NCBI GenBank assembly: GCA_964651395.1
Contig: CAZYXZ010000010.1
Span: 1-57,044 of the forward strand
Reading direction: 5' to 3'
Source: CAZYXZ01 sp964651395
GTDB lineage: Bacteria > Actinomycetota > Actinomycetes > BP-191
Length of the DNA stretch: 57,044 nt
A model generated the notes under the pieces. The model made no database searches. It worked only from the letters and a program-made list of their open reading frames with translations, and was not told where the DNA came from. This document shows positions 38,833 to 47,335 of the stretch, piece by piece. The position numbers and the translations under genes were made by a program. The number at the start of each line of letters is the position of its first letter. The stretch's first letter is position 1.

Positions 38833-40436
38833 CCCGGCAATGGTGCCAGGGCCGGCGGCGCCGCCTCGGTGTAGTAGCGGATCATCCAGTAGGGCGTGAG
38901 GAAGTCGATGCCCGGGGCCTGGTGCCGCGGCGACTCGGAACCGGCCAGCTGGGTCGGCGGGCGCTGCCAGAGGAAGTCCGTGGGTGCGCGATCGGCCACG
39001 GGCAGCGGCGTCGCGGCGCGCAGCTTGGTCGACGTGCCCGGCACGCTCACGACGGCGCCCTGCACGTCGATGTCCAGCTGGTCGTTGGGGACGCACTGGA
39101 AGCCGGTGCCGCAGCCCGGGGCGTTGTCCACCGGTCCCTGGTGGATGTTGTGGCGGTAGTCCAGCCACTGCCGCAGGTGGGTCACGGCGTCGTTGAGGCG
39201 GCCCGGCTGACCGGTCAGCGAGTACGTGATCGCCTCGAAGTGGGCGTTGATGTCGTCGCGGGTCGTGTGGTCCATGACCGACAGCGCCTGGCGGAACAGC
39301 GTCGACTGCGGCTCTTCGCGCTCGAGCCGGATCAACGTCGACATGTTGAGGTGGTTCAGGTTGTACTTGTAGTAGCCCTCGTTCGGCTGGATGGCGTCGA
39401 CCTCCATGGAGCCGGCCAGGATCGGGCCCTGCGTCGCCAGCTCTTCGAGCCACACCGCCTGCCAGTACAGCTGCTCGTCGGAGGAACCCTCCGAGGCCAC
39501 GTGCCGTGCGGCTTGCACCAGGCTCAGCCGGGCCAGTGGCACGTAGACGAACAGCGGCGAGATGAAGTTGTCGAAGTCGTGTCCCCCACCGCCGGGGATG
39601 GGCTTGGGCGCCGGGTGGCTGATGTGGCCGTGCGGACGCGGGAAGTTCCAGGCGTAGCGGACCAGCCGGTCGGCCAGGGTGAGGACGTCCCGGCGGATCT
39701 GCGCGCGCATGAACGGCTCGTCCGGCCCGACCAGGTCGTAGGCGAGCAGCAGACCGAAGATCGTGCCGGCGTACGTGTCGCGGCTCGGCGCGGTCTCGCA
39801 CATGTACTGCTTGCCGTCCTCCCACGGGAACGGCCCGAAGACGCGCTTGTTCTGCCCGATGCCGATGCTGGGCGGCGCGTCGGTCGGCGAGCAGCCGCGC
39901 ATGAGCAGGCCCTCTTCGCCGTCGAAGACACCGCCGCCGAAGTCGGGCGGCTCGCCGAGCAGGCCGGTGGGGTCGAGCTCACCGGTGCGCCAGCCACGGC
40001 CGATGTTGGCGAGCAGGTGGTACTTGTCGACGATCTCCTTGACCCGCGCGCGCGACTGGTCGTACTGCGTGAGCCAGTAGTCGACCTGCTCCTGCGTGAG
40101 CTGGCCCTGGTTGGCAAGGTGGTAGCGCGCCGTGGCGTACCGGAAGGACTGGCCGCCGAGGTAGACCCCGGTCCACAGGCCGGAGTCGCCCCACGCCCCT
40201 GCGCTCGCGACGTCGCCGGGGATCTGCTCCGCGGTGCGGTAGTCGATCTCGAGCATCTGGCCGTAGTGGAAGTTGTCGTTGCTGCGCCGTTCGATGTCGA
40301 GGGCGGCGGCCACGTCGGTGGCACAGGCCAGTGGGCCGGCGGGACAGTCCGTCGAGGGATCGGCGAGCACGGGGGCCCCGAGCAGGCCCACGGCGACCGC
40401 GGCGGCGAGCGCTGCCAGGCGGTGGACGGGCTTCAC
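38808..40436 (-). CDS. Secreted protein of unknown function, paralogue A (542 aa)
   Basis: Signal peptide 1-25 (ends PVLADP). The mature domain is rich in aromatic residues and helix-forming segments, with blocks such as GDSGLWTGVYLGGQSFRYA near 83, RDTYAGTIFGLLLAYDLV near 223, PGIDFLTPYWMIRYYTE near 515 and FLWQRPPTQLAG. These blocks recur in the 582-aa protein at 52662, so the two are paralogues. The helical repeats hint at an alpha/alpha-barrel hydrolase or lyase fold, unproven. It follows the MFS-ABC fusion by 13 bp and belongs to the transporter operon. Confidence 0.78.
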   Translation of the reverse strand: MKPVHRLAALAAAVAVGLLGAPVLADPSTDCPAGPLACATDVAAALDIERRSNDNFHYGQMLEIDYRTAEQIPGDVASAGAWGDSGLWTGVYLGGQSFRYATARYHLANQGQLTQEQVDYWLTQYDQSRARVKEIVDKYHLLANIGRGWRTGELDPTGLLGEPPDFGGGVFDGEEGLLMRGCSPTDAPPSIGIGQNKRVFGPFPWEDGKQYMCETAPSRDTYAGTIFGLLLAYDLVGPDEPFMRAQIRRDVLTLADRLVRYAWNFPRPHGHISHPAPKPIPGGGGHDFDNFISPLFVYVPLARLSLVQAARHVASEGSSDEQLYWQAVWLEELATQGPILAGSMEVDAIQPNEGYYKYNLNHLNMSTLIRLEREEPQSTLFRQALSVMDHTTRDDINAHFEAITYSLTGQPGRLNDAVTHLRQWLDYRHNIHQGPVDNAPGCGTGFQCVPNDQLDIDVQGAVVSVPGTSTKLRAATPLPVADRAPTDFLWQRPPTQLAGSESPRHQAPGIDFLTPYWMIRYYTEAAPPALAPLPGWIGPAHR

Positions 40437-40449
40437 GGTGACCTCCGGG

Positions 40450-42474
40450 TCATGCGGGCTGCGGTGCCGGGTCGGGGACGCCGCCGCCGAAGAAGACGGA
40501 GCGGAGCAGGTCGTCTCGGGCCAGCAGCTGGGAGGTCGGGCCCTCGAAGCGCACCTGGCCCTTCTCCATGAAGTAGGCGCGGTCGGCCAGGGTGAGCGCC
40601 ACGTTCACGGACTGTTCGACGAGCACGATGGTGATGCCTTCCGCGTTGAGCCGCCGGACCGCCGTGAGCAGCTCTTGTACAACGACCGGAGCCAGTCCCA
40701 GTGACAACTCATCGATCAGGAGCAGGCGCGGCTTGAGCAGGAAGGCCTGCGCGAGCGTGAGCATCTGCCGCTGACCACCCGACAACGCGCCGGCCCGTAC
40801 GCCGAGCAGCGGCTCCAGGGCGGGGAAGAGCTGGCGCACCTCGGCCATGCGCGCCTCGAGGAGCTCCTTGTCCCGGCGGATGAGGAACGCGCCGAGTCGC
40901 AGGTTCTCGGCGACGGTCAGCCCGGGAAATATGCCTCGGCCCCCCGGCGCCTGCACGAGCCCGCGTGCTGCGGCCCGCTCGGCCGTGTCCCCGGTCACCG
41001 CCACGCCGTCGAACCACACGTTGCCGCCGTCGGGCTCGACCAGGCCGCAGATCGCGTTGAGCGTCGTCGACTTGCCGGCGCCGTTCGTCCCGAGCAGCGC
41101 GACGATCTCTCCTTCGCGCACCTTGAGGTCGACTCCGAAGAGCACCTGAACCCCGTCGTAGCTGACGGTGAGGTCCTTCGTCTCGAGCAGCACCAGCCGC
41201 CCGTCTGCGTCGGTGCGGTGCTCGACCTCCACATGCGTCGGGTCGAGCCGCTCGACGTCCATGTCGATGTACTTGCCTGCGGTGACGAGATGGAACGTGC
41301 CGCGCAGCGCGAAGACGGCGGCGACCAGCAGCCCCCACCGGTTGCCCTGGTGCTCGGCTACCTGCGTGACGATCACGGCGAACACGACGCCGCCGAGACC
41401 TACGACCTGGCCGATGGAGAAGGCGCTGGACCGCAGCTCCGGCGGCGAGATGAGCGTGCCGATCGCGGCGAACAGCGGCGCCACGAGGCCGAGCAGCACG
41501 AAGATGGCGAACAGCAGCGGAAGGGCCATCCAGACGTTCGGCGACAGCGCGAAGAGCACCATGAGCGCGCACACGCCGAAGGCGACGCTCGTCAGCCAGC
41601 GCATGCCTGTCGCCGGGCTGATGTTGAGCCGGTCCTGCGCGAGGCGTGAGCCGAAGAACACGGCGGGGATGCCGCCGGCCGCGGCGACCAAGCCCGCGGC
41701 ACCGGTGGAGAACGTGCCCAGCCCGAGGTCCTCCTTGAAGAAGAACGGCAGCACCACCCCGGCGCCGAACGTCAGGGAACCCACGATCCACATCGCGGCG
41801 AACCAGATGTAGCGCAGCGAGCGCACGGCGTAGAGCGTCGGGAAGACAGAGCCGAGCGGTGGGTTCTCTTCCTGCCGCACCGCCTCGAACGCTCCCCGCG
41901 GGGGCTCGGGCACGGTCGAGGCGAAGAAGATCGCGAGGAACGTCGGCACGGCGAGTGCGAAGAAGGCGGCGCGCCAGCCGAACAGCGCGGCGATGCCGGC
42001 GCCGGCGGCCGCACCGAACATGTTGCCGAACTTGTCCGCCAGCGCGTGCACGCCGAGCGCCTTCGTGCGTACGTCGGGCGGGTAGTAGTCAGCCATCAGC
42101 GACAGCTGCACGGGGTAGCTCGTGAAGCGGCCGAGGGAGGAGCCGACCCGCGCGACGACCAGTACCCAGAACGCGGTCGCGAAGCCGGTGGCCAGGGAGA
42201 AGAGCCCCAATGTCGCGGCCGCGGCGAGGACGACCGGCTTCCGCTTCCACCGATCGGCCAGGAGCGTGACGGCGACCGCGAGAAGTGGCGCGACCACGAT
42301 GACGAGCACGTTGACCAGCCCGAAGTCGCCGACCTTCTTGTCGAACGTCGTGGCGATCAGCGGTGCGATCCAGAAGAACGTCGCGGTGTCGAGCTCGTCG
42401 GAGGCGTTGATGGCGAACATCGCCAGCATCGGCCGCGGGTCGGCGCCGTCGACGTACTTGCGCAGGAAGCTCAT
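40450..42474 (-). CDS. MFS transporter fused to LivF-type ABC ATPase
   Basis: A 674-aa protein. Residues 1-400 form a 12-helix major-facilitator domain (MFS-like loop ADRWKRKPV near 70, GWRAAFF near 168). Residues 425-665 form a complete ABC ATPase of the LivF type: GTNGAGKST near 460, the QAPGGRGIFPGLTV loop, LSGGQ near 562, LLLIDELSLGLAP, and the LivF-like ending. MFS and ABC modules are not normally one chain. The frame is continuous and no start lies between, so a fusion is more likely than a frameshift. ATGA overlap with the permease fusion gene. Confidence 0.88.
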   Translation of the reverse strand: MSFLRKYVDGADPRPMLAMFAINASDELDTATFFWIAPLIATTFDKKVGDFGLVNVLVIVVAPLLAVAVTLLADRWKRKPVVLAAAATLGLFSLATGFATAFWVLVVARVGSSLGRFTSYPVQLSLMADYYPPDVRTKALGVHALADKFGNMFGAAAGAGIAALFGWRAAFFALAVPTFLAIFFASTVPEPPRGAFEAVRQEENPPLGSVFPTLYAVRSLRYIWFAAMWIVGSLTFGAGVVLPFFFKEDLGLGTFSTGAAGLVAAAGGIPAVFFGSRLAQDRLNISPATGMRWLTSVAFGVCALMVLFALSPNVWMALPLLFAIFVLLGLVAPLFAAIGTLISPPELRSSAFSIGQVVGLGGVVFAVIVTQVAEHQGNRWGLLVAAVFALRGTFHLVTAGKYIDMDVERLDPTHVEVEHRTDADGRLVLLETKDLTVSYDGVQVLFGVDLKVREGEIVALLGTNGAGKSTTLNAICGLVEPDGGNVWFDGVAVTGDTAERAAARGLVQAPGGRGIFPGLTVAENLRLGAFLIRRDKELLEARMAEVRQLFPALEPLLGVRAGALSGGQRQMLTLAQAFLLKPRLLLIDELSLGLAPVVVQELLTAVRRLNAEGITIVLVEQSVNVALTLADRAYFMEKGQVRFEGPTSQLLARDDLLRSVFFGGGVPDPAPQPA

Positions 42475-44417
42475 GCTGCGGCCTCGGCGAGCGGCTCTGG
42501 CACCAGCTCGTCGGGAACAACGTCCGGGCGGGGCTCGATGCCGGTGAGCAGCCGGGCCAGCCGGTCACGCGCACCGAACGCGAGTCGGGAGAGTCCGCCC
42601 GGGAGGAAGAGCAGGAGCAGCAGCAGACCGACGCCGGTCGAGGCGATGCCCCAGTACGGCGAGTACCGGCCGAGGAAGTGTGGGATACCGAGGAAGTAGG
42701 CGGTGCCGAGCAGTGCGCCGCCGACCGAGCCGAGGCCCCCGATGATCGCCGCGCTCAGCAGGCCGAGGGACCGGACCGGCTCGTACGTGTTCGGGTTCGC
42801 GGTGCGGACGCCGGCCGAGAACAGGAACCCGGCGAGGCTCGCCAGCGTGCCGGTGAGGACGAAGGCGGTGAGCTTCGTCCGGACGACCGACACACCGAGC
42901 GACGCGGCCTGCGCAGGGTTGTCCCGGACCGCGAGCAGGTTGCGGCCGAACCGCGATCGCTGCAACGTCCGGACCACGGAGACGCTGGCGGCCAGGAAGC
43001 CGATGCACAGGTAGTAGTAGACGTCCGTGGTGATCCATTCCGGCCGGACCAGGACGCCGTTGCCACGGAACCAGGGCGCGTCGAAGAGCCAGGAGTTCGC
43101 CGCCACGGCGAACCCGAGGGTGACCACCGCGAGCAACGGTCCCGGAAGCCGCAGCGCGGGGATGCCGAGCAGCAGCGCGAACAGGCCCCCCGCGACGCCC
43201 ACCGCGGCGAAGGCGAGCCAGAACGGCAGGCCGGCCACCTCGTGCAGCCGCGAACCGAGCACGCCGCCGATACCGGCCAGCGCCCACTGGCCCAGGGAGA
43301 GCTGGCCGCCCCACCCGGTCAGGATCGTGAGCGAGACGGTCACGACGCTCACCACGGCGATCGACGCGAGCAGGAACGTCGTCGACGGCCTCAGCAACGC
43401 CGGGGCGACCAGCAGCAGCGCGGCGGCGCTCGCCAGGCCCGCACCGGTGACCAGGCGCCAGCGCGTGTGCGCGGTGATCTCCGGCGGCAGTGGCCGCACG
43501 GGCTCGGCGGCCGCCCACGACGACTCCTCGGCGGCCGTCGTACGGCGGCGCTCGAACCGCCGGACGAGCAGCACCACGAGCACGATGCCGAGCAGGATCG
43601 CGTCGGTGACACCGCCGCGGCCGGAGTAGAAGAAGACCAGCTGGTCGATCAGGCCGAAGGCCAGCCCGACGCCGAAGGCCAGCCCGACGGACTCGAACCG
43701 AGCGACCGTCGCAGCGGCGAGCCCGCGGAAGAGCAACGACAGGCCGACCGCCTCGGTCGAGGAGAAGCCGATGATCGGCGCGCCCAGGATCGCCCCGGTG
43801 CCGGCGAGCAGCGCGCCGACCACCCAGGCCATCGTGGAGAGCCGGCGGACCGGAATGCCGAGCAGCTGAGCGCGCGGCCCGTTCTCCGCCGACGCGCGGA
43901 TGGCGACGCCGTACACGCTGTGTCGCAGGAACCCCCAGAGCGCGAGCGCGAGCAGCGGCCCGGCGACGAGCACCATCACATGCTGCGGCTGAATCACCAC
44001 GCGACCGAACGTGAAGCTGGGACTGTCGAACGGCACCGGAAAACCACCACCGGCGAACAGCGACTTGCCCTGACTGCTCTCAGGCTTGGGCAGCACGAGC
44101 CGCGCGACGGTGACTACCTGCGCTATGCCGACGGTGGCGATGAGCAGGATCAGCCGAGGGGAACGGAACAGTCGCTGGATCACGGTGCGCTCGATCAGGC
44201 CGCCGAGCACGGCGGTCGCCGCCAGCGTGGTCCCCAACGCCGCCCAGTAGTTCCAGTGGGCCCGGTAGGACAGCGACAGCATCATCGCGACGGCGAACGC
44301 GCCGATCTCGCCGTGCGCGAAGTTCACCACCCGGTTCGACATGTGGATCAGGACCAGCCCAGCGGCCAGCAGCGCGTTGGCCATCCCGATGGTCAGGCCG
44401 AGCAGCACTAGATCCAC
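42471..44417 (-). CDS. LivH-LivM fused branched-chain-amino-acid-type ABC permease
   Basis: A 648-aa protein with two permease halves. The LivH-like half (1-290) starts MANALLAAGLVLIHMSNRVVNFAHGEIGAFAVAMML; the LivM-like half (about 330-625) has LTGWGGQLSLGQWALAGIGG and the GGLGSVGGALLGTAYFLG motif. A hydrophilic linker with RRFERRRTTAAEES lies between them. About 16-18 membrane helices are visible. Separate LivH and LivM genes are usual, so this is a permease fusion. It overlaps the MFS-LivF gene by 4 bp and follows the binding protein by 7 bp. Confidence 0.92.
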   Translation of the reverse strand: MDLVLLGLTIGMANALLAAGLVLIHMSNRVVNFAHGEIGAFAVAMMLSLSYRAHWNYWAALGTTLAATAVLGGLIERTVIQRLFRSPRLILLIATVGIAQVVTVARLVLPKPESSQGKSLFAGGGFPVPFDSPSFTFGRVVIQPQHVMVLVAGPLLALALWGFLRHSVYGVAIRASAENGPRAQLLGIPVRRLSTMAWVVGALLAGTGAILGAPIIGFSSTEAVGLSLLFRGLAAATVARFESVGLAFGVGLAFGLIDQLVFFYSGRGGVTDAILLGIVLVVLLVRRFERRRTTAAEESSWAAAEPVRPLPPEITAHTRWRLVTGAGLASAAALLLVAPALLRPSTTFLLASIAVVSVVTVSLTILTGWGGQLSLGQWALAGIGGVLGSRLHEVAGLPFWLAFAAVGVAGGLFALLLGIPALRLPGPLLAVVTLGFAVAANSWLFDAPWFRGNGVLVRPEWITTDVYYYLCIGFLAASVSVVRTLQRSRFGRNLLAVRDNPAQAASLGVSVVRTKLTAFVLTGTLASLAGFLFSAGVRTANPNTYEPVRSLGLLSAAIIGGLGSVGGALLGTAYFLGIPHFLGRYSPYWGIASTGVGLLLLLLFLPGGLSRLAFGARDRLARLLTGIEPRPDVVPDELVPEPLAEAAA

Positions 44418-44424
44418 TAGTGCC

Positions 44425-46020
44425 TCACCTGCGAGCGGGCTTCTTCCAGGAGAGGCCGTAGAACTTGCGCAGGTCCTCGCCGCCTGAGCCGTTGGGACCG
44501 AACATGCGCCAGTACTTGGGGTACTCCGGGAAGAGGTAGTCGCCGGTCTCCGGCGACCACTTCACGACCGTCTGATGGTCATAGCCGGTGAAGTCGAACG
44601 GCTTCGAGATGCTCGTCGGGATCGTGTAGGTCATGGGCACGTGCGCATCCCAGTAGAAGTCGCGCTGGATCGCGTTGACTCCCACCATGAGCGAGTTGGC
44701 GGTGAGCTGGCCGGTGAGGTCGACCGCCCGGATCATCGCCTCGGCGGAGAGCAGCAGCTGGACGCACGCGATCGTCACGGACGCCGACGACGACTGGCCG
44801 TCGCCCGGGTAGTACTTCTCGTAGATGCGCTTGCAGTTGCCTTCCTTCGGGTGCTCGCCTGGCCTGATCCGCGGGCTGAGCCCGACCGAGTTCCGCCACT
44901 GGTTCTGGTTCATCAGCGAGCCGCCGAGCTGCTGGTCGGCAAACGCGGTGCGCGCGGTGAAGGTGTACGTCGGGTGGAAGTCCTGCTGCTCGGCCGCGTT
45001 GGTGAAGAAGATCATCGCGATGATGTTGTTCGCGACGAACCAGACCTGCTTGCAGTCCTTGTCCTTCATCCGGATGGTGGCCGCGGTGGCCTGCTGCTGC
45101 CCGGTCGAGACGTCGTCGGCGTAGCGGATCGTGTCGGTGAAGGCGAGGCCGTGGTCCTTCATCCTCGCGACCATGATCTTCTCGAGGTTGTTGAAGTCCG
45201 GCGTGTCCGGGTGCACGAAGCAGGCCTTGTTGCTGGGCCCGGTCTTCATGTAGTGCTTGCCTAGGCTGGCCCAGGTCGCGAAGTCGGAGTCGGCGTCCTG
45301 GAAGACCTGGAACTGGCCGATGCCCCGAGCGCGCTGCTCGGCCTTCGTGCCGCGGCCGCCGAGGATCGGGATGCGCTTGCGGATCACCGCGTCGCCGACC
45401 TCGTGGAGACCGACGACGGCCATGAACACCTTGTGCTCGTCCACCATCTCGATGGCGGCGGCGGTGTTGCGCTCCGGGCACTGCAGGCCACCGTCGTCGA
45501 CCGTCACGACGGAGAGGGTGCGACCGCGGATGCCACCGGTGTCGTTGATGTGCCGGGTGAAGGCGTTGAACGCCTTCTCGGGATCACCGGTCACGGCCGG
45601 CCCGAGAGCCGCGGCCAGCGCCGCCGAGTCGCCGCAGCCGGACTTGTTGTAGTCGACGCCGAGCTTGACCGACGTCGCCGTCACGCCCTGTGTCCGCAGC
45701 CCGAAGTCGGGGACCCCCACCGCGCCGCCACCCGGCGGCCGGACGGAGGGGATCGAGCCCGGGGCGCGGCTGGCCGAGCCGGGCGTCGGCAGCGTGCCCA
45801 GCGGCCCGCCGGACGGCGACGCCGTGGGCGTGGTGCCGTCGGACGGCGACGCGCCCGGTGTCTCGGGACCGTCGGTCGGCGACGTGGTGTCGGTGGTCAC
45901 GGCATCATGGCGACTGGCCAGCCGGCGCTGCTCGTAGCGGACCTGGCCGATGGACAGCACGGAGGTGACCAGCACGCAGCAGATGACGATGGCGAGCGGG
46001 CGCACCCGCGGGTCGGTCAC
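44425..46020 (-). CDS. ABC transporter substrate-binding protein (LivK/type I), membrane-anchored
   Basis: A 531-aa type I periplasmic-binding-fold protein. The N-terminus has one hydrophobic segment (VRPLAIVICCVLVTSVLS) without a clear lipobox, then a Ser/Pro/Thr-rich linker (about 40-95), then the binding fold (VTATSVKLGVDYNKSG, FNAFTRHINDTGGIRGRTLSVVTVDDGG, AAAIEMVDEHKVFMAVVGLHEVGDAVI). GTG 46020 has GGAGGCGA 3 nt upstream; a start at 46056 would add 12 residues with no ribosome site. Unlike the usual lipoprotein SBP it is probably tethered by its N-terminus. Ligand unknown. Confidence 0.85.
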   Translation of the reverse strand: MTDPRVRPLAIVICCVLVTSVLSIGQVRYEQRRLASRHDAVTTDTTSPTDGPETPGASPSDGTTPTASPSGGPLGTLPTPGSASRAPGSIPSVRPPGGGAVGVPDFGLRTQGVTATSVKLGVDYNKSGCGDSAALAAALGPAVTGDPEKAFNAFTRHINDTGGIRGRTLSVVTVDDGGLQCPERNTAAAIEMVDEHKVFMAVVGLHEVGDAVIRKRIPILGGRGTKAEQRARGIGQFQVFQDADSDFATWASLGKHYMKTGPSNKACFVHPDTPDFNNLEKIMVARMKDHGLAFTDTIRYADDVSTGQQQATAATIRMKDKDCKQVWFVANNIIAMIFFTNAAEQQDFHPTYTFTARTAFADQQLGGSLMNQNQWRNSVGLSPRIRPGEHPKEGNCKRIYEKYYPGDGQSSSASVTIACVQLLLSAEAMIRAVDLTGQLTANSLMVGVNAIQRDFYWDAHVPMTYTIPTSISKPFDFTGYDHQTVVKWSPETGDYLFPEYPKYWRMFGPNGSGGEDLRKFYGLSWKKPARR

Positions 46021-46059
46021 ACTCGCCTCCGGTCGTGAGAGGTACGGGACGATCACAGC

Positions 46060-46100
46060 ACATCTGCGTTATATTTGTATGAACACGTTACATTATTGCG
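46060..46100. promoter_or_regulatory. AT-rich divergent promoter/operator with a direct repeat
   Basis: The space between the SBP start (46020) and the ROK start (46114) contains an AT-rich run unlike its GC-rich surroundings. CGTTATATT (46067-46075) and CGTTACATT (46086-46094) form a direct repeat with a 19-bp step, about two helical turns. TATATT and TACATTAT resemble -10 boxes. This is a likely ROK repressor site, by position and pattern only. Confidence 0.5.
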
Positions 46101-46113
46101 CCGGGAGCCGGTA

Positions 46114-47319
46114 GTGGCAACGACGGACGACGACCGCGGAGCGCCGGGTCCCGTCCTGCTCACGAACCGCGACATCGGCGAGGCCAACCGCTCCAGGGTG
46201 CTACGGGCATTCTGCGACCACGGCCCGCTGTCGCGCGCGGACCTGGCCCGGCTGGCCGGCGTACCGCGAGCCACGATCGGCGTCATCGTCCAGGGCCTCA
46301 TCGACGACGCGCTGCTCGAGGAGAGCGAGCCGGACCGCACGACACGACGGGTCGGCAAGCCCGGCCGGCCGCTGTGGTTCCGCCGTGACGCCGGGCTGTC
46401 CGGCGCCGTCGACTTCTCGGCCAGCTCGGTACGGGCGGCACTCGTCAACGCGCGCGGTGAGCTGGTCGACCGGGCGGCGGTGCCCTGCGAGACGGGCACT
46501 GCCTCGAACGCCGAGCTCGAGGAGGCGGTCGTCTCCGCCGCACGGTCCGTGCTCGGCGCCGGCGACGGACCGATCCTCGGGATCGGCATCGCGGTTCCCG
46601 GTGTGTGCGACGCGCGGACCGGCACGGTGATGGGGTCGAACCAGCTGCCCGGCGCCGTCGGCCAGGGCCTGGTGGCCGCCGTAGGGGCGGCCTTCGTCCT
46701 TCCTGTCCTCGTCGACAACGACGCGCGCGCTCAGGCTCTCGGGGAGAAGTGGTTCGGGGACGGGCGTGGCTGCACCACCTTCGCCTCCGTGCAGACCGGC
46801 CACGGCCTCGGCGTCGGACTCGTCCTCGGCGGGCTGCTCTACCGCGGCGATGACGGCATGACCGGCGAGCTCGGGCACACCTGCGTCGACCCGGACGGCG
46901 AGACCTGCATGTGCGGCCTGCGCGGCTGCTGGGAGACCATCGCGACGCTGCGCTGGCTGCGTCGCGAGGCGGCGGCGCGCGGCCTGCCGGACGCCGAGAA
47001 CATGGACTCACGGCTGCTGGTGGCGCTCGCCGATGGGAAGCCGGCCGCAGCCGAGCTGCTCGACGAGTACGCCGACAACCTGTCCATCGGGCTGGCCAAC
47101 CTCATACAGCTGATCAACCCGGCCCGGTTGCTGCTGCACGGTGACGTCGTCGGCGGCGGCGAGGCGATGTGCGAGCGGATCCTCGCCCGGGTGCGTGCGC
47201 GGGTGCTCCCGCACCTGCGGGACAGCCTCGACATCGCGCCGTCCACGCTGGACCAGGACGCCGGGCTGCTCGGTGCGGCAGGACTGGTGCTCTCCGAGAC
47301 GTTCACGCTCGCGGTCTAG
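46114..47319 (+). CDS. ROK-family transcriptional regulator
   Basis: A 401-aa ROK repressor. The N-terminal winged helix (NRSRVLRAFCDHGPLSRADLARLAGVPRATIGVIVQGL) is followed by a sugar-kinase-like domain with FASVQTGHGLGVGLVLGG and the cysteine-rich zinc motif GHTCVDPDGETCMCGLRGCWE. ROK regulators respond to sugars or amino sugars and usually control divergent or adjacent uptake operons. GTG 46114 is preferred because GGGAG precedes it; a TTG at 46075 lies in the AT-rich promoter. It lies head-to-head with the SBP operon. Confidence 0.92.
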   Translation: MATTDDDRGAPGPVLLTNRDIGEANRSRVLRAFCDHGPLSRADLARLAGVPRATIGVIVQGLIDDALLEESEPDRTTRRVGKPGRPLWFRRDAGLSGAVDFSASSVRAALVNARGELVDRAAVPCETGTASNAELEEAVVSAARSVLGAGDGPILGIGIAVPGVCDARTGTVMGSNQLPGAVGQGLVAAVGAAFVLPVLVDNDARAQALGEKWFGDGRGCTTFASVQTGHGLGVGLVLGGLLYRGDDGMTGELGHTCVDPDGETCMCGLRGCWETIATLRWLRREAAARGLPDAENMDSRLLVALADGKPAAAELLDEYADNLSIGLANLIQLINPARLLLHGDVVGGGEAMCERILARVRARVLPHLRDSLDIAPSTLDQDAGLLGAAGLVLSETFTLAV

Positions 47320-47335
47320 GACGTCGACCGACGAC

